Below are positions 35,243 through 44,855 of a stretch of 64,000 nucleotides of DNA, piece after piece. Both the position numbers and the translations under genes were made by a program. Positions within the stretch are counted from its first letter, which is position 1; each line of letters begins with the position of its first letter. Source of the DNA: Changpingibacter yushuensis (GTDB lineage Bacteria > Actinomycetota > Actinomycetes > Actinomycetales > Actinomycetaceae). The stretch covers positions 2,232,001 to 2,296,000 of the forward strand of contig NZ_CP059492.1 in the NCBI RefSeq assembly GCF_014041995.1. Reading direction: 5' to 3'. Under the pieces are notes generated by a model. That model was given only the letters and a program-made list of their open reading frames with translations. It had not been told where the DNA came from and did not search any database.

Positions 35243-36769
35243 TCACTTGCCTTGTGGCTTGATGAATGGGAACGTGATCGTCTCGCGGATTCCAAGACCA
35301 GTCATAGCCGTCAACAAACGATCAATACCCATGCCCATTCCACCCGTTGGTGGGAAGCCTTGCTCCATCGCCTCAATGAACTCCTCATCAAGCTGCATGG
35401 CCTCAGGATCACCATTTGCTGCCTCAAGGGATTGAGCCACCAGGCGTTCGCGTTGGATCACCGGATCAGCCAGTTCTGAGTAAGCAGTTCCCAGCTCCAT
35501 GCCACGCACGTAGAGATCCCACTTCTCAGTCAAACCAGGCTTGCTGCGGTGAGGGCGCGTCAACGGGGAGGTGTCCTCTGGGAAATCACGAACGAAAGTC
35601 GGAGCCCACAGCTTGCTGCCCACCAACTCCTCAAAGATTTCCTCCACGATCTTCCCGTTAACCCAGAATGGCGCCACTGCGATATCGTGCGCTTCGGCAA
35701 GCGCCTCCAGGCGTTCGCGCGAGGTCTCAACAGTTACTTCTTCGCCCACAGCTTCCGAGACAGAATCGTAGAGATCGATCGCAGCCCACTGGCCGCCCAG
35801 ATCGTATTCCTGCCCATCTGCCAAAGTCACCGTAGTGGTACCCAAGGTATCGAGGCACGCCTGTTGTATGAGGCTCTGAGTCAGCTCCGCCATCGTGTCA
35901 TACGTGCCATATGCCTGATAGGCCTCGAGCGCCGTGAACTCAGGGGAATGCGTGGAATCTGCGCCTTCATTGCGGAAGTTGCGGTTGATCTCAAAGACTC
36001 GATCAACGCCGCCAACCACGGCGCGCTTGAGATGGAGTTCAGTTGCGATACGCAAATAGAGATCTTCATCGTAAGCATTGATGTGAGTCTTGAAAGGGCG
36101 CGCCGCAGCGCCGCCGTGCATGACCTGAAGCATCGGTGTCTCAAGCTCAATGTAGCTGCGCGAATCAAAGTTGGCCCGCAACGACTTCATGACTCCAGCG
36201 CGCAACCGAACCATGTCACGTGCAGCCGGACGCATGATGAGGTCAAGGTGACGCAAACGTACCCGGGCCTCTTCGGACAAGGAGACCTCGTTGCCATCAG
36301 CGTTCTTGTATACCTTTGGAAGCGGACGAATTGCCTTCGAAGCAATTTGCCACGAGGTTGCGAAGATGGAGAGTTCGCCTCGCTTGGAGGCGCCTACGTA
36401 ACCTTCAACAAACAAGTGGTCGCCGAGGTCGGCGTCGGACTTGTAGCGAGCCAGCGCATCTTCACCAACGTTTGCGAGTGAGAGAATGATCTGGATGCGA
36501 GTGCCCGCGCCGTCCTGAATGGTTGCGAAGCAGATCTTTCCGCCGGTGCGTGAGAGCATGATGCGGCCTGCGATGCCAACGCGTTCGTCAACGAGCTCAG
36601 CACCGGGCTCAATGCCCTCGAACTTCTCACGAACTTCCGCAATGGTGGCAGTCACCGGCAACTCTGCCGGGTATGGCTCAATGCCCGCGTCAAGCATCTT
36701 CTGGCGCTTGGCCAGACGCACCTGAATCTGTTCGGGAGTATCGTCTGCGGAAGTTACGTTATCAGTCAC
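35243..36769 (-). CDS. lysS: Lysine--tRNA ligase (class II)
   Basis: Cytosolic class II aminoacyl-tRNA synthetase, 508 residues. The OB-fold anticodon domain fills the first 180 residues (IAGRIMLSRTGGKICFATIQ). Class II motif 2 is VFEINRNFRNEGADSTHSPE and motif 3 is GMGIDRLLTAMTG. Substrate-site elements TPMLQVMHGGAAARPFKTH and YLRIATELHLK match LysS. It is the last gene of the panC-panD-lysS set, 200 bases after panD. Confidence 0.97.
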   Translation of the reverse strand: MTDNVTSADDTPEQIQVRLAKRQKMLDAGIEPYPAELPVTATIAEVREKFEGIEPGAELVDERVGIAGRIMLSRTGGKICFATIQDGAGTRIQIILSLANVGEDALARYKSDADLGDHLFVEGYVGASKRGELSIFATSWQIASKAIRPLPKVYKNADGNEVSLSEEARVRLRHLDLIMRPAARDMVRLRAGVMKSLRANFDSRSYIELETPMLQVMHGGAAARPFKTHINAYDEDLYLRIATELHLKRAVVGGVDRVFEINRNFRNEGADSTHSPEFTALEAYQAYGTYDTMAELTQSLIQQACLDTLGTTTVTLADGQEYDLGGQWAAIDLYDSVSEAVGEEVTVETSRERLEALAEAHDIAVAPFWVNGKIVEEIFEELVGSKLWAPTFVRDFPEDTSPLTRPHRSKPGLTEKWDLYVRGMELGTAYSELADPVIQRERLVAQSLEAANGDPEAMQLDEEFIEAMEQGFPPTGGMGMGIDRLLTAMTGLGIRETITFPFIKPQGK

Positions 36770-36895
36770 CCCACAAGCCTAACGGTGTTTCACGGCGTTC
36801 CAAAAAAGAAATGGCGTGACATTCGCCCATAACCCGGCGAAAAAGGTCAGAGAAAAGGTGCGCACAGGTGTGCTGTGCGCGCCCACAGGCTCAGC

Positions 36896-36991
36896 GATTG
36901 GTCGCCCGCTCGCAGTAGGGACTATTCACCTGCTCGAGACGGCGATTGTTCGCCGGCTCAAGACAGTGACTATTCGCCTGCTCGGAAGCTG
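36896..36991. repeat. 24-bp tandem repeat, four copies, across the panD stop codon
   Basis: Exact period of 24: copies at 36896, 36920, 36944 and 36968, each reading GA-T-TTCGCC-GCTC-AGA with substitutions. The last copy contains the final codons and stop of panD. Read on the plus strand the tract encodes an eight-residue repeat of the type DYSPARDG, but that plus frame has no other sign of being a gene. Confidence 0.85.
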
Positions 36992-37428
36992 GAGAACGTG
37001 GTTCCGGAAGACATGAGATCAGGGGAATCGGGAACCTGTCCGGGTTCGTTCGAACTCTCGAGGATGTGGTTGTGTTCATCCACAAACACGACGTGGGGTT
37101 CATAGGTTCTCGCCGTCAGTTCATCAAGCATTGAGTACGTGATGAGAATGGCGATGTCACCTTGGCTGATGAGGTGGGCGGCTGCACCATTAATGTTAAT
37201 GATGCCCGAACCGCGTTCACCCGGGATAGTGTACGTGGTTAGGCGCGCACCATTCGTCACGTCGACGATGTCCACTTCTTGACCGGCAAGAATGTCAGCC
37301 GCGTCAAGAAGGTCGGCATCAACCGTCACTGATCCAACATAGTTGAGATCAGCCCCGGTTACCGTGACGCGGTGGATCTTTCCGGTCATCATGCGGCGAA
37401 GCCGCGCTGCCGAGTAATTGTCACTCAT
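36970..37428 (-). CDS. panD: Aspartate 1-decarboxylase
   Basis: Pyruvoyl enzyme making beta-alanine for pantothenate, 152 residues. The self-cleavage site is Gly32-Ser33 in [28 protein letters not shown] and [10 protein letters not shown] follow. A 12-residue N-terminal extension precedes the usual MMTGKIHRV start, so an internal Met start is possible. After about residue 125 a non-conserved tail runs into the 24-bp repeat, which encodes the terminal FRAGE. Its start overlaps the panC stop. Confidence 0.94.
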   Translation of the reverse strand: MSDNYSAARLRRMMTGKIHRVTVTGADLNYVGSVTVDADLLDAADILAGQEVDIVDVTNGARLTTYTIPGERGSGIININGAAAHLISQGDIAILITYSMLDELTARTYEPHVVFVDEHNHILESSNEPGQVPDSPDLMSSGTTFSSFRAGE

Positions 37429-38266
37429 GGAAAAGCACCTCCATGTTGTCGATGAGTCGCGTGGACCCGACCCACGCGGCAGTTACGAGCAAGCCGCGTG
37501 TTGCCGCGGTTCCGGATTCTATCTCTCCAAAGGTTTCGGGATCCACAAGTGAGAGGTAATCGAGTGTGACACCCGGAGCTTGCTCCAGGTGCCGCTGGAC
37601 GAGTGCGCGCACCGAATCTGGCGCACCCCCACGGGCGGCCGCATCGCGCCCCACAATGAGGGCTTGGCTGATCGCCAATGCTTCGATTCGTTCTTCATCG
37701 TTGAGATAGGCATTTCGCGAGGACAACGCCAGCCCGGACTCCTCGCGTTTGATCGGGACTGACCGAATCTCAACCGGTATGTCCAGATCGGCAACCAGTG
37801 TTCGGATGAGAGCCAGTTGCTGGGCATCCTTCTGTCCGAAGAAAGCCACATCCGGGTGCACGAGGTTGAGGACCTTGTTAACTACCTGCAAAACCCCGGC
37901 GAAGTGTGTTGGCCGCGTCTTTCCTTCGTAAAGAGCTGCGACCGGACCCGGATTAATCCGCACGAGCGGTTCACGCGGATACAGCTCCTCGGCCGCAGGC
38001 GCGAACACAACCTCCACACCTACCGTGCCAAGCAATGCCATGTCTGCTTCAAGGTCGCGTGGGTAGGCCTCATAATCCTCGCCCGGGCCAAACTGAAGTG
38101 GATTGACAAAAATCGAAACAACAACGTTCTGGGCGCTCGCGCGCGCCGCACGTACCAAGGACAGGTGGCCCTCATGGAGCGCACCCATCGTCATGACCAG
38201 CGCTACGGAGCCCTCAAGCTCTCCCAACGCCTTCCGGAGTTCCTCTTTGGTCTGCGTCAACTTCAC
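37421..38266 (-). CDS. panC: Pantothenate synthetase
   Basis: ATP-dependent ligase joining pantoate and beta-alanine, 281 residues. The nucleotide-binding motif is [17 protein letters not shown], then [49 protein letters not shown] and the KMSKS-like [12 protein letters not shown]. It overlaps panD by eight bases. With panD this gives the beta-alanine and condensation steps of coenzyme A precursor synthesis; panB is not in the window. Confidence 0.96.
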   Translation of the reverse strand: MKLTQTKEELRKALGELEGSVALVMTMGALHEGHLSLVRAARASAQNVVVSIFVNPLQFGPGEDYEAYPRDLEADMALLGTVGVEVVFAPAAEELYPREPLVRINPGPVAALYEGKTRPTHFAGVLQVVNKVLNLVHPDVAFFGQKDAQQLALIRTLVADLDIPVEIRSVPIKREESGLALSSRNAYLNDEERIEALAISQALIVGRDAAARGGAPDSVRALVQRHLEQAPGVTLDYLSLVDPETFGEIESGTAATRGLLVTAAWVGSTRLIDNMEVLFHE

Positions 38267-38371
38267 ATCTCAAGCCTACCGTCCGGTAACTTGTTGGCCT
38301 AGGCGGTGGGCACCCCCGGAGGTGTTCAACTAGTCACTGACCGAGGATTCGCTTAGGTACCAACGATCTGG

Positions 38372-39313
38372 TCATTGCTTGAGTACTGCGAGGATCGCTT
38401 CTGCCTGTTCCGGGCGCAGAATCCTGCGTTCTTGTGCCCGCTGGGCAGTTGCCGTTGCAAGTGCGCGGTACACGGGCGGCACGTCCCCATATTCCCCTGT
38501 GGCCGCGAGCGCATCGATCGCAGCAGCGTGCTCCGCCACCGTCCCCACATCACCGCGCACCACAGGCCCTGTGAGCAACGCTTCTCCCGATCGCAACGCT
38601 CCGTCGAGCGATGCCTCGAGAAGCGGCGCTAGGTAAGCACCCGAATCCTCGACACCCACAGCTTCAAGCATCCGCATTGCCTCGACAACAAGAGTGACAA
38701 GATGGTTGGCTCCGTGAGACAAAGCCGCGTGGTACAGACCGCGATCTTCTTCGCCGACGACGACGGGATGCCCACCTAGTTCCGTCACCAACGCTTGACC
38801 AATAGGGAGCAGCATTGCCGGGCCGGTGACAGCGAAGGGGCAGCCGACGAGCCGCGCTACGTCTAGCGACGTACCCGTGAACGTCATCGCCGGATGGATG
38901 GCCAAGGTGAGCGCACCGGATTTTGCTGCGGGCGCCAGAATGGATGTGCCGCGGCTGCCGGCCACGTGAATGACGAGTTGACCGGGCCGCCACAGTCCTA
39001 GCTTGGCGGCTCCGTCCGCAAGGCCAGCGATTTCGTCGTCGGGAATGGCAATGAGAACGAGGTCTGAGTTCTCAATTATCTGCTGCACAGGCATCGCCGG
39101 GATGCCGGGGAGCATAGTTTCGAGGCGGTCGCGACTGGCCTCGGAGGAGGCATACGCTCCCGTGATGGTGTGGCCAGCGGCGCGCAGGCCAGATCCCAGT
39201 GCCGCACCTACTCTGCCAGCGGAGATGATTCCGATGCGGAGCCTACCCGCACGGTGAGGCACCATGCGTTCGCCAGATGCGGCTGTGCGACCTTGGTTCA
39301 GGTTCTCAGACAT
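38372..39313 (-). CDS. DUF2520 Rossmann-fold protein
   Basis: 313 residues. N-terminal Rossmann fold (LRIGIISAGRVGAALGSGLRAAGH), LVLIAIPDDEIAGLADG, and a C-terminal DUF2520 helical domain with LYHAALSHGANHLVTLVVEA. The family resembles ketopantoate reductases and NADP-dependent dehydrogenases and is often beside panC, so a role in pantothenate synthesis has been suspected but is not established. ATG at 39313 follows a TACAGT box by seven bases and may be leaderless; a longer frame to 39412 has no support. Confidence 0.82.
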   Translation of the reverse strand: MSENLNQGRTAASGERMVPHRAGRLRIGIISAGRVGAALGSGLRAAGHTITGAYASSEASRDRLETMLPGIPAMPVQQIIENSDLVLIAIPDDEIAGLADGAAKLGLWRPGQLVIHVAGSRGTSILAPAAKSGALTLAIHPAMTFTGTSLDVARLVGCPFAVTGPAMLLPIGQALVTELGGHPVVVGEEDRGLYHAALSHGANHLVTLVVEAMRMLEAVGVEDSGAYLAPLLEASLDGALRSGEALLTGPVVRGDVGTVAEHAAAIDALAATGEYGDVPPVYRALATATAQRAQERRILRPEQAEAILAVLKQ

Positions 39314-39320
39314 AAGTTCA

Positions 39321-39326
39321 ACTGTA
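39321..39326 (-). promoter_or_regulatory. Putative -10 element for leaderless DUF2520 gene
   Basis: On the minus strand TACAGT is followed by seven bases and the ATG at 39313. No ribosome binding site is visible. Confidence 0.45.
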
Positions 39327-39418
39327 GTCGGAGCAGCGAATCCCACCGGCTGGCCACGGGAATCCGAGCAAGGAGCCGCACACTCCCTGTCACCGAAACC
39401 GATGAGCCGCACACCCGA

Positions 39419-39931
39419 TCAGGCAGCGAGCGGAAGGTGGCTCGTGATGGCTTCCATAACCTCAGGAGAATCGGGCTTGGTTGTTGGCGCGAATCGGTAG
39501 AGGTGATCATCAGGCGTTAGCACAAACTTCTCAAAGTTCCATTTGATGGGTCCGCGCATGGCGGGGCCTTCGGCCAAGTCTTTCAGCGCCTTGTACATGG
39601 GGGCCGCATGAGATCCGTTCACCCTAATCTTGTCCATGATCGGGAACGTGACACCCCACGTCACCGAGCAGTACTCAAGGATCTCTTCCATTGAACCTGG
39701 TTCCTGACCAAGAAACTGGTTGCAGGGGAATCCTATGATCTGAAGGCCCTTGTCCCCGTAGGTCTTCTGGAGGTCCTCAAGTTGCTCATACTGCGGCGCG
39801 AGGCCACACTTGGAGGCCACATTTACTATGAGCACCACCTGATCCGCGAGCGCGGAGAGATCGGTCTCCTCGCCCTTCGAATTACGAAAGGTGATGTTTC
39901 TGATGTCCGCAATCTGAGAGGCGTTTTCCAT
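39419..39931 (-). CDS. Glutathione peroxidase family protein
   Basis: Thiol peroxidase of the GPX family, 170 residues. The catalytic tetrad is visible: the peroxidatic Cys in NVASKCGLAPQY, the Gln of GFPCNQFLGQEPG, and Trp/Asn in WNFEKFVL. The Cys of FPCNQF may act as resolving residue, as in thioredoxin-dependent members. Actinobacteria mostly use mycothiol and thioredoxin, so glutathione is an unlikely partner. Confidence 0.9.
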   Translation of the reverse strand: MENASQIADIRNITFRNSKGEETDLSALADQVVLIVNVASKCGLAPQYEQLEDLQKTYGDKGLQIIGFPCNQFLGQEPGSMEEILEYCSVTWGVTFPIMDKIRVNGSHAAPMYKALKDLAEGPAMRGPIKWNFEKFVLTPDDHLYRFAPTTKPDSPEVMEAITSHLPLAA

Positions 39932-40006
39932 GGCTCCAACCTACCAACCGAGCGTTCCTTCCAAAAGGTGTGGAGTGAGGCAACTGGGGCCACTGTTTCA
40001 CTATGT

Positions 40007-41503
40007 TCAGTGAACGCCCACCCTCAGGCGCCACGCTTCGATACTCTCGCGATCGGCCGCCGCCCGGCGTACCTTGCCCGCCACGCTCTCATTTCCAATG
40101 AGCCGAACGGCATCATCTAGCCGAAGGTGCGATTGGATTGGAATAACAGCCACATTCACCATACAAAAGCGCAAGGAAGCCAGCTCTAGGTGCCTCTCCA
40201 ACGGCCCCTGACTCAGCGCTAAGGACTGGTAGTGATCGTGCAACACGAACTTCGTGCTGCGCCTCCAGAAGCCGCTCCACCGCAACACTGCGACTGTGCG
40301 GGTCAACGCAATTGCGTTGGAGCGCCACCCCACAGGATCGAGCCACTTGCTCTGTTCGGGTGCCGGCGTGAAGGCCACCGATCCTCCAGAACCAGCGAAG
40401 GCCTCCTCAAGGAATGCTTGGGCGTCATCCACACCCAAGTCCGGCAGAATGACCCACAGCATCCGCTCGACCTCTTCGCGCGTGCCCACCGGAATAACGA
40501 GCGCGTCGGCGTCGTCGTTCACTTCGCCTGTGGCCAACGTCAAAACACTCAGGCGCCACCATCCCAATCGGCGCCACATCCGAGGTTGGTTGATCTCGAT
40601 CGCGTGCACTCGGCCCGGAGCGACAGTCTGAGCGAAGGTAGAGACCAGACCCGAGCGAATCCGCACACCGTTGGAGGCCAAGAAGACCTTCGTTCCCCAC
40701 GTCTTCGCAAGCTTCTTGATGGAGCTCCATGCGCTGCCAAGCACTACGAACAGGAACGGAATCCATGCGAATCCATCCAGCACAAGGCCCACCAGCAACG
40801 TTCCAGCCAATGAGAAGATTCCCGCAATTCCTGAAACGGAGTAGAGCGTTGTGAGCACTAACCGGCGCGTTTCCAAGGCGTAGATAGGAAACTCCTGCGC
40901 GGTGACGGCAGAACCCTTGGTCCAGTCTCCGAACTCTGGATCCTTTCCAAGCCGCGCCGCGGCGGATGCCTCCATGATGACCTGGCGCAGCGCTTCACAA
41001 TGCTTCATCGTGAGCAGACCGAGTTCGACGTCGTCCGTTCCGGCAGCGCCACTCTCCACTGCCACGCTGCCTTGGTTGAGTACCCGAGCAACGAGGTTTT
41101 GGCTGATATCGACGCTCTGAACCCGATCCCAGCGCACATGAACATGCTGTTTGATGAAAACTCCGGACTGAAGGTGAATACCGTCTGGAACGAGGGCAAA
41201 CCTCTTGAAGCGCCACGTAATCGCAGAAAACACCGTGACAATCAGGACGAACGCCGCCACTGCCGCCAGAATGATGAGAATGAACGAACTGATACCCGAA
41301 ACGGAATCCCGTAGCTCATCTATGCCGTCGTTCTCTAGGATCTGCTTTGCTCCATAGAACACAGCCAAGCCCAGAAAACCCACTAGTTTGAGGGCATCAC
41401 CCAGAACCGTTGCCTTTGTGAAGCGATGCCACTGAGTATCAGGCACGGCACTGTGCGGCGCATCCGACTGATCCAACTGGGCGGGATCCGATTCGAGGCT
41501 CAC
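40007..41503 (-). CDS. Bacterial PH domain membrane protein (YdbT type)
   Basis: 498 residues with paired membrane helices at about 27-48, 65-85 and around 225-265. Repeated bacterial PH (bPH2) modules carry the signature IHLQSGVFIKQHVHVRWDRV, with VQSVDISQNLVARVLNQGSV, and a second copy FLASNGVRIRSGLVSTFAQT with VAPGRVHAIEINQPRMWRRL. The function of this family is unknown. It overlaps the smaller PH protein upstream by four bases, a standard pairing. Confidence 0.85.
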   Translation of the reverse strand: MSLESDPAQLDQSDAPHSAVPDTQWHRFTKATVLGDALKLVGFLGLAVFYGAKQILENDGIDELRDSVSGISSFILIILAAVAAFVLIVTVFSAITWRFKRFALVPDGIHLQSGVFIKQHVHVRWDRVQSVDISQNLVARVLNQGSVAVESGAAGTDDVELGLLTMKHCEALRQVIMEASAAARLGKDPEFGDWTKGSAVTAQEFPIYALETRRLVLTTLYSVSGIAGIFSLAGTLLVGLVLDGFAWIPFLFVVLGSAWSSIKKLAKTWGTKVFLASNGVRIRSGLVSTFAQTVAPGRVHAIEINQPRMWRRLGWWRLSVLTLATGEVNDDADALVIPVGTREEVERMLWVILPDLGVDDAQAFLEEAFAGSGGSVAFTPAPEQSKWLDPVGWRSNAIALTRTVAVLRWSGFWRRSTKFVLHDHYQSLALSQGPLERHLELASLRFCMVNVAVIPIQSHLRLDDAVRLIGNESVAGKVRRAAADRESIEAWRLRVGVH

Positions 41504-41988
41504 AGGCCCTCCATCTCCGCAGTGCCGAGTGCTGTGAGCTTGGTACGCAAACGCTCCGCCTCGGCTTGAGGAACTCCGGGAATTACGCCGTTAGTGCCTG
41601 CCGCTGCTGTAACGAGCGTTACAGATGCCAATCCGTACCGTTTAAGAAGTGGGCCGGAAGATACCGTCACCTGCTGCATACGGCCATATGGAATAACCTC
41701 CAAAGCTCGGAACATAATGCCACGGCAAAGTACCAACTCTTCCTCAAGTTCTGCGTACCCCATCGCGCGCACGCGCCTCCATACGAGCACCACGTACCAG
41801 AGCCACAACCCCACAACCACAACGATTCCGAGGGCCGCCCACCGGAAGGATTCCCACGTCAGAATGGTGACTACCACAGCAGCGACCAGCGCTGGTACGC
41901 CCAGAAAGAACGAGGATATGAGTTTGACTCGTGCAAATGCGGGGTCAACCGGTTTGAACGTTAGGCCAGGAGCCAAGGGGGTGAACAT
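41500..41988 (-). CDS. Bacterial PH domain protein (YdbS type)
   Basis: 162 residues: two membrane helices near the N-terminus (about 24-45 and 50-70), then one bPH2 domain with ELEEELVLCRGIMFRALEVI and PYGRMQQVTVSSGPLLKRYG. It is co-transcribed with the larger PH protein and lies downstream of the folate genes, a common actinobacterial arrangement with no known functional link. Confidence 0.85.
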   Translation of the reverse strand: MFTPLAPGLTFKPVDPAFARVKLISSFFLGVPALVAAVVVTILTWESFRWAALGIVVVVGLWLWYVVLVWRRVRAMGYAELEEELVLCRGIMFRALEVIPYGRMQQVTVSSGPLLKRYGLASVTLVTAAAGTNGVIPGVPQAEAERLRTKLTALGTAEMEGL

Positions 41989-41997
41989 GTCCCCAAG

Positions 41998-42537
41998 CTA
42001 TCCACCGAGCGGAAAGTTCTCAAGTTGTTTGCTCGGTTTACCTCGAACAGCGGTGCCCGGATGGGGCTCACGTGGAATCGGATCGGTGCCACCGCCGTCG
42101 TCGTCGCCACTCACATTGCACCACGACTCAACGAGGTACCCAACAAGAGCAAGGACTGCCGAAGCTACCGCGGCGGCGGCTGCGGCACGAACGTGAGCCG
42201 TGACGTAGTCTGAGCTTCCCGACCGGTTGTAAAGCACAGCCAGAATTGCGAACGCACCAAACAGAAGAGATCCGCCGCGAGAACCTGATTGTGCCAATAC
42301 GGCCACACGTGCAGCTGCAAGAGGGCCAATACGGGCTGGCTGCCGTTTTCGAATCCGGCGAACCTGCCAGCCACCCCAAAAAATGAACGCCGCTACCAGA
42401 AGGATCAGTATGCTCGTGGCCAGCGGGATAGGAAACGGTGCAGAGCCATCGCGCAGTACGAACACTCCCACGAGGGTTCCTAGGCACACACCCAAACCGA
42501 TCCAGCCAAGTATCAGCCACCACGGCGTCCTGTGCAT
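41998..42537 (-). CDS. DUF3180 membrane protein
   Basis: 179 residues with four membrane helices and an acidic Gly/Asp/Pro-rich tail. The N-terminal PWWLILGWIGLGVCLGTLVG and the central RIGPLAAARVAVLAQSGSRG match the DUF3180 family, which in actinobacteria is nearly always next to folK. Function unknown. It starts on the last base of the folBK gene, so the two are coupled. Confidence 0.85.
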   Translation of the reverse strand: MHRTPWWLILGWIGLGVCLGTLVGVFVLRDGSAPFPIPLATSILILLVAAFIFWGGWQVRRIRKRQPARIGPLAAARVAVLAQSGSRGGSLLFGAFAILAVLYNRSGSSDYVTAHVRAAAAAAVASAVLALVGYLVESWCNVSGDDDGGGTDPIPREPHPGTAVRGKPSKQLENFPLGG

Positions 42538-43391
42538 CAGAGAGACTTCCCTGACCGCACCAGATCGTCAATCAGATCCGATATTGGGCGGCCCAGCAAA
42601 GTGGCATCTGGTTCGATCTGATGCCACGGCACCAGCACGAAGAGCCGTTCCGCTGCACGCGGATGTGGCAGCAGCAAATGCGAATAGGTGGAAGTAATGC
42701 CTTCCACGTCAATGATGTCGATGTCGAGCAGCCGGGCGCCCCAGCGTTCGTGGCGGACCCTTCCGCCACGAACCTCGATTCGTTCCAGCGCGGCAAGCAG
42801 GTCCAGCGGCGCCAGTGCGGTATCGATGCACATCACCGCATTAAGGTAATCGGCTTGGGGTGCCTGCCCCTCTGCGAGCACGGGAGCGGTTCGCAGGAAG
42901 CTAGAGACCGCAACCACATTTACGTCCAACAGCCGAATCTGCCCGATTGCCCACTCGAGCGAACCCTGTGTATCTCCCAAATTGGCGCCTAAGGCCAGCA
43001 CGACGTGGCGCAGCCCGGCTTGCGAGTCCTTCAACGGTCCGTCCCGATGAATGCGCACCTGTGCGTCTGAGAACGGCAGCGGAACCGGCGCTTTCGGCTT
43101 ATGAAGCGTGACTGTCACGGAGAGCGCCCCGCGTGCCAACACCTTATCCGCGATGTGCGAAGCAAGCGTTTCGATGAGGTTCACCGATTCGCCAGTGATG
43201 ACCTGCACCGCGTCGTTCGCAACGTCCGAGTACGAGATCGTTTGGGCGACGTCGTCGGAAATCGCAGCTTGGCGCGTATCTACCTCAACCTCAATGTCCG
43301 CCACAAAAGGTTGAAGGTAGGTGCGCTCTTCGGGGAGAACGCCGTGGCAACCGTCGGCCGTAACGCCGAAGATGGAAACCACATCGCTCAT
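42537..43391 (-). CDS. folBK: Fused dihydroneopterin aldolase / HPPK
   Basis: Bifunctional folate enzyme of 284 residues. Residues 1-118 are FolB: GVTADGCHGVLPEERTYLQP, the catalytic Lys in TVTLHKPKAPVPLPF. Residues 128-284 are FolK: HVVLALGANLGDTQGSLEWA, the substrate segment GGRVRHERWGARLLDIDIID and LLLPHPRAAERLFVLVPW. It catalyses two consecutive steps between FolE and FolP products. Four-base overlap with folP. Confidence 0.94.
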   Translation of the reverse strand: MSDVVSIFGVTADGCHGVLPEERTYLQPFVADIEVEVDTRQAAISDDVAQTISYSDVANDAVQVITGESVNLIETLASHIADKVLARGALSVTVTLHKPKAPVPLPFSDAQVRIHRDGPLKDSQAGLRHVVLALGANLGDTQGSLEWAIGQIRLLDVNVVAVSSFLRTAPVLAEGQAPQADYLNAVMCIDTALAPLDLLAALERIEVRGGRVRHERWGARLLDIDIIDVEGITSTYSHLLLPHPRAAERLFVLVPWHQIEPDATLLGRPISDLIDDLVRSGKSL

Positions 43392-44254
43392 TTCGAGCCA
43401 CCTTTCGGCACCCAGCTGGGCGTGGGCATGCCCGCGTGGCGCAGGTGCTGCGCCGCGAGCACGGCGGCATGGGATGCTGCGACCTCATGCACGCGCACGG
43501 CCCACACGCCACGAAGAGCAAAGTAGCTGGTCATGGCGGCAGTGAGATCGTCCCTATCAGCGGGTTGCGGGCCCGGCGCCATTCCCGCTAGGAAATGCTT
43601 GCGCGAGACTCCGATGAGGATCGGCATGCCCAGTGCTTCAATGTCCTCGAAATGGGCGGCAAGATCCCAGTTCTGCTCGCCGTTCTTGGCAAATCCGAAA
43701 CCCGGATCGATGATGATGTTGCTGCGGGCGACACCGAGTGTCACGGCCCTATCTATGGATTCCTGTAGCTCCGCAGAAACCTCCCCTGAGACGTTTGCGT
43801 AGCGTGCGCGCGAGTTCATCTCACTAGGAGTACCGCGAGTGTGTTGCAAGATGTACGGGCAGCCGAGGGCGGAAACAGTTGAAAACATGGCCGGATCACC
43901 TGCACCACCTGTCACATCGTTGACGATTGCCGCGCCAGCCTCCACAGCCCGGCGCGCAGTCTCCGCGTGGTAGGTATCCACTGAGATCGGCGTGGCAGTT
44001 TGGGCCAGAGCCTTGATCACGGCGCCAACGCGGTCCCACTCCTCATCGGCAGTCAGGGGTCTGGCACCCGGCCGGGACGACTCGCCTCCAACATCAATAA
44101 TGTCGGCGCCCTGCTCGATGAGGCGATGGCCGTGAGCGATGGCCGTATCGGTATTGACCCACCTGCCGCCGTCGGAAAACGAATCGGGCGTGATGTTGAG
44201 AATGCCCATCACCAGAGTTCGGTCAAGATGTCGAAGAACACGAGGGACTGCCAT
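43388..44254 (-). CDS. folP: Dihydropteroate synthase
   Basis: Joins pterin pyrophosphate with p-aminobenzoate, 288 residues; the sulfonamide target. Motifs: MGILNITPDSFSDGGRW, DIIDVGGESSRPGA, PISVDTYHAETARRAV, IVNDVTGGAGDP, IIIDPGFGFAKNGEQNW, and the C-terminal VRVHEV-type AVRVHEVAASHAAV. It lies 10 bases after folE and overlaps folBK. Confidence 0.96.
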   Translation of the reverse strand: MAVPRVLRHLDRTLVMGILNITPDSFSDGGRWVNTDTAIAHGHRLIEQGADIIDVGGESSRPGARPLTADEEWDRVGAVIKALAQTATPISVDTYHAETARRAVEAGAAIVNDVTGGAGDPAMFSTVSALGCPYILQHTRGTPSEMNSRARYANVSGEVSAELQESIDRAVTLGVARSNIIIDPGFGFAKNGEQNWDLAAHFEDIEALGMPILIGVSRKHFLAGMAPGPQPADRDDLTAAMTSYFALRGVWAVRVHEVAASHAAVLAAQHLRHAGMPTPSWVPKGGSK

Positions 44255-44264
44255 GATCGTTCCT

Positions 44265-44855
44265 TTACGAGTTAATGAGGCTCATGACCTCTGCACGAGT
44301 TGCATGGTTGTGCATGCTGCCGCGAACAGCGGACGTCACAGTGGACGCCCCGGGCTTACGCACCCCGCGCATAGACATGCACAGGTGTTCGGCCTTCATC
44401 ACCACGATGACACCGCGGGCACCAAGCGCTTCCATGAGGCCATCTGCTACCTGCGAGGTCAGACGCTCCTGAATCTGTGGGCGGCGGGCATAACCATCCA
44501 CCAGCCGAGCCAACTTCGAAAGACCTGTCACCCGCCCGTCCTCGCTGGGAATGTAGGCCACGTGGGCCACTCCATGAAACGGCAGCAGGTGATGCTCACA
44601 CATGGAATACAGCGGGATGTCCTTGACCAGAACAAGCTCCTGATGCCCAATATCGAAGGTCTTGCTCAGGACCTCGAGAGGATCCTCATGGAGGCCCGCA
44701 AACATCTCGCGATAGGCGCGGGCCATGCGATCGGGGGTCTCCCGGAGGCCGTCACGATCGGGATCTTCACCAACTGCCACCAGAAGATCGCGGACGGCTG
44801 TGCGCACGCCCTCTTCATCGTAGGGGCGCGCGGAAAGATCCGGTCTGTCAGTCAT
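44265..44855 (-). CDS. folE: GTP cyclohydrolase I
   Basis: First folate enzyme, 196 residues. The zinc ligands are in [19 protein letters not shown] and in the later [16 protein letters not shown] at 44855 is chosen because GAGGAGG lies just upstream and [17 protein letters not shown] fits the family start; it overlaps the ftsH stop by eight bases. The longer open frame to 45140 lies wholly within ftsH. Confidence 0.95.
   Translation of the reverse strand: MTDRPDLSARPYDEEGVRTAVRDLLVAVGEDPDRDGLRETPDRMARAYREMFAGLHEDPLEVLSKTFDIGHQELVLVKDIPLYSMCEHHLLPFHGVAHVAYIPSEDGRVTGLSKLARLVDGYARRPQIQERLTSQVADGLMEALGARGVIVVMKAEHLCMSMRGVRKPGASTVTSAVRGSMHNHATRAEVMSLINS

Noticed and set aside
36816-37105. Plus-strand protein with DYSPARDG repeats
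   Set aside because: The frame is mostly antisense to panD, has no ribosome binding site or homologous domain, and the repeat is explained by the 24-bp array.
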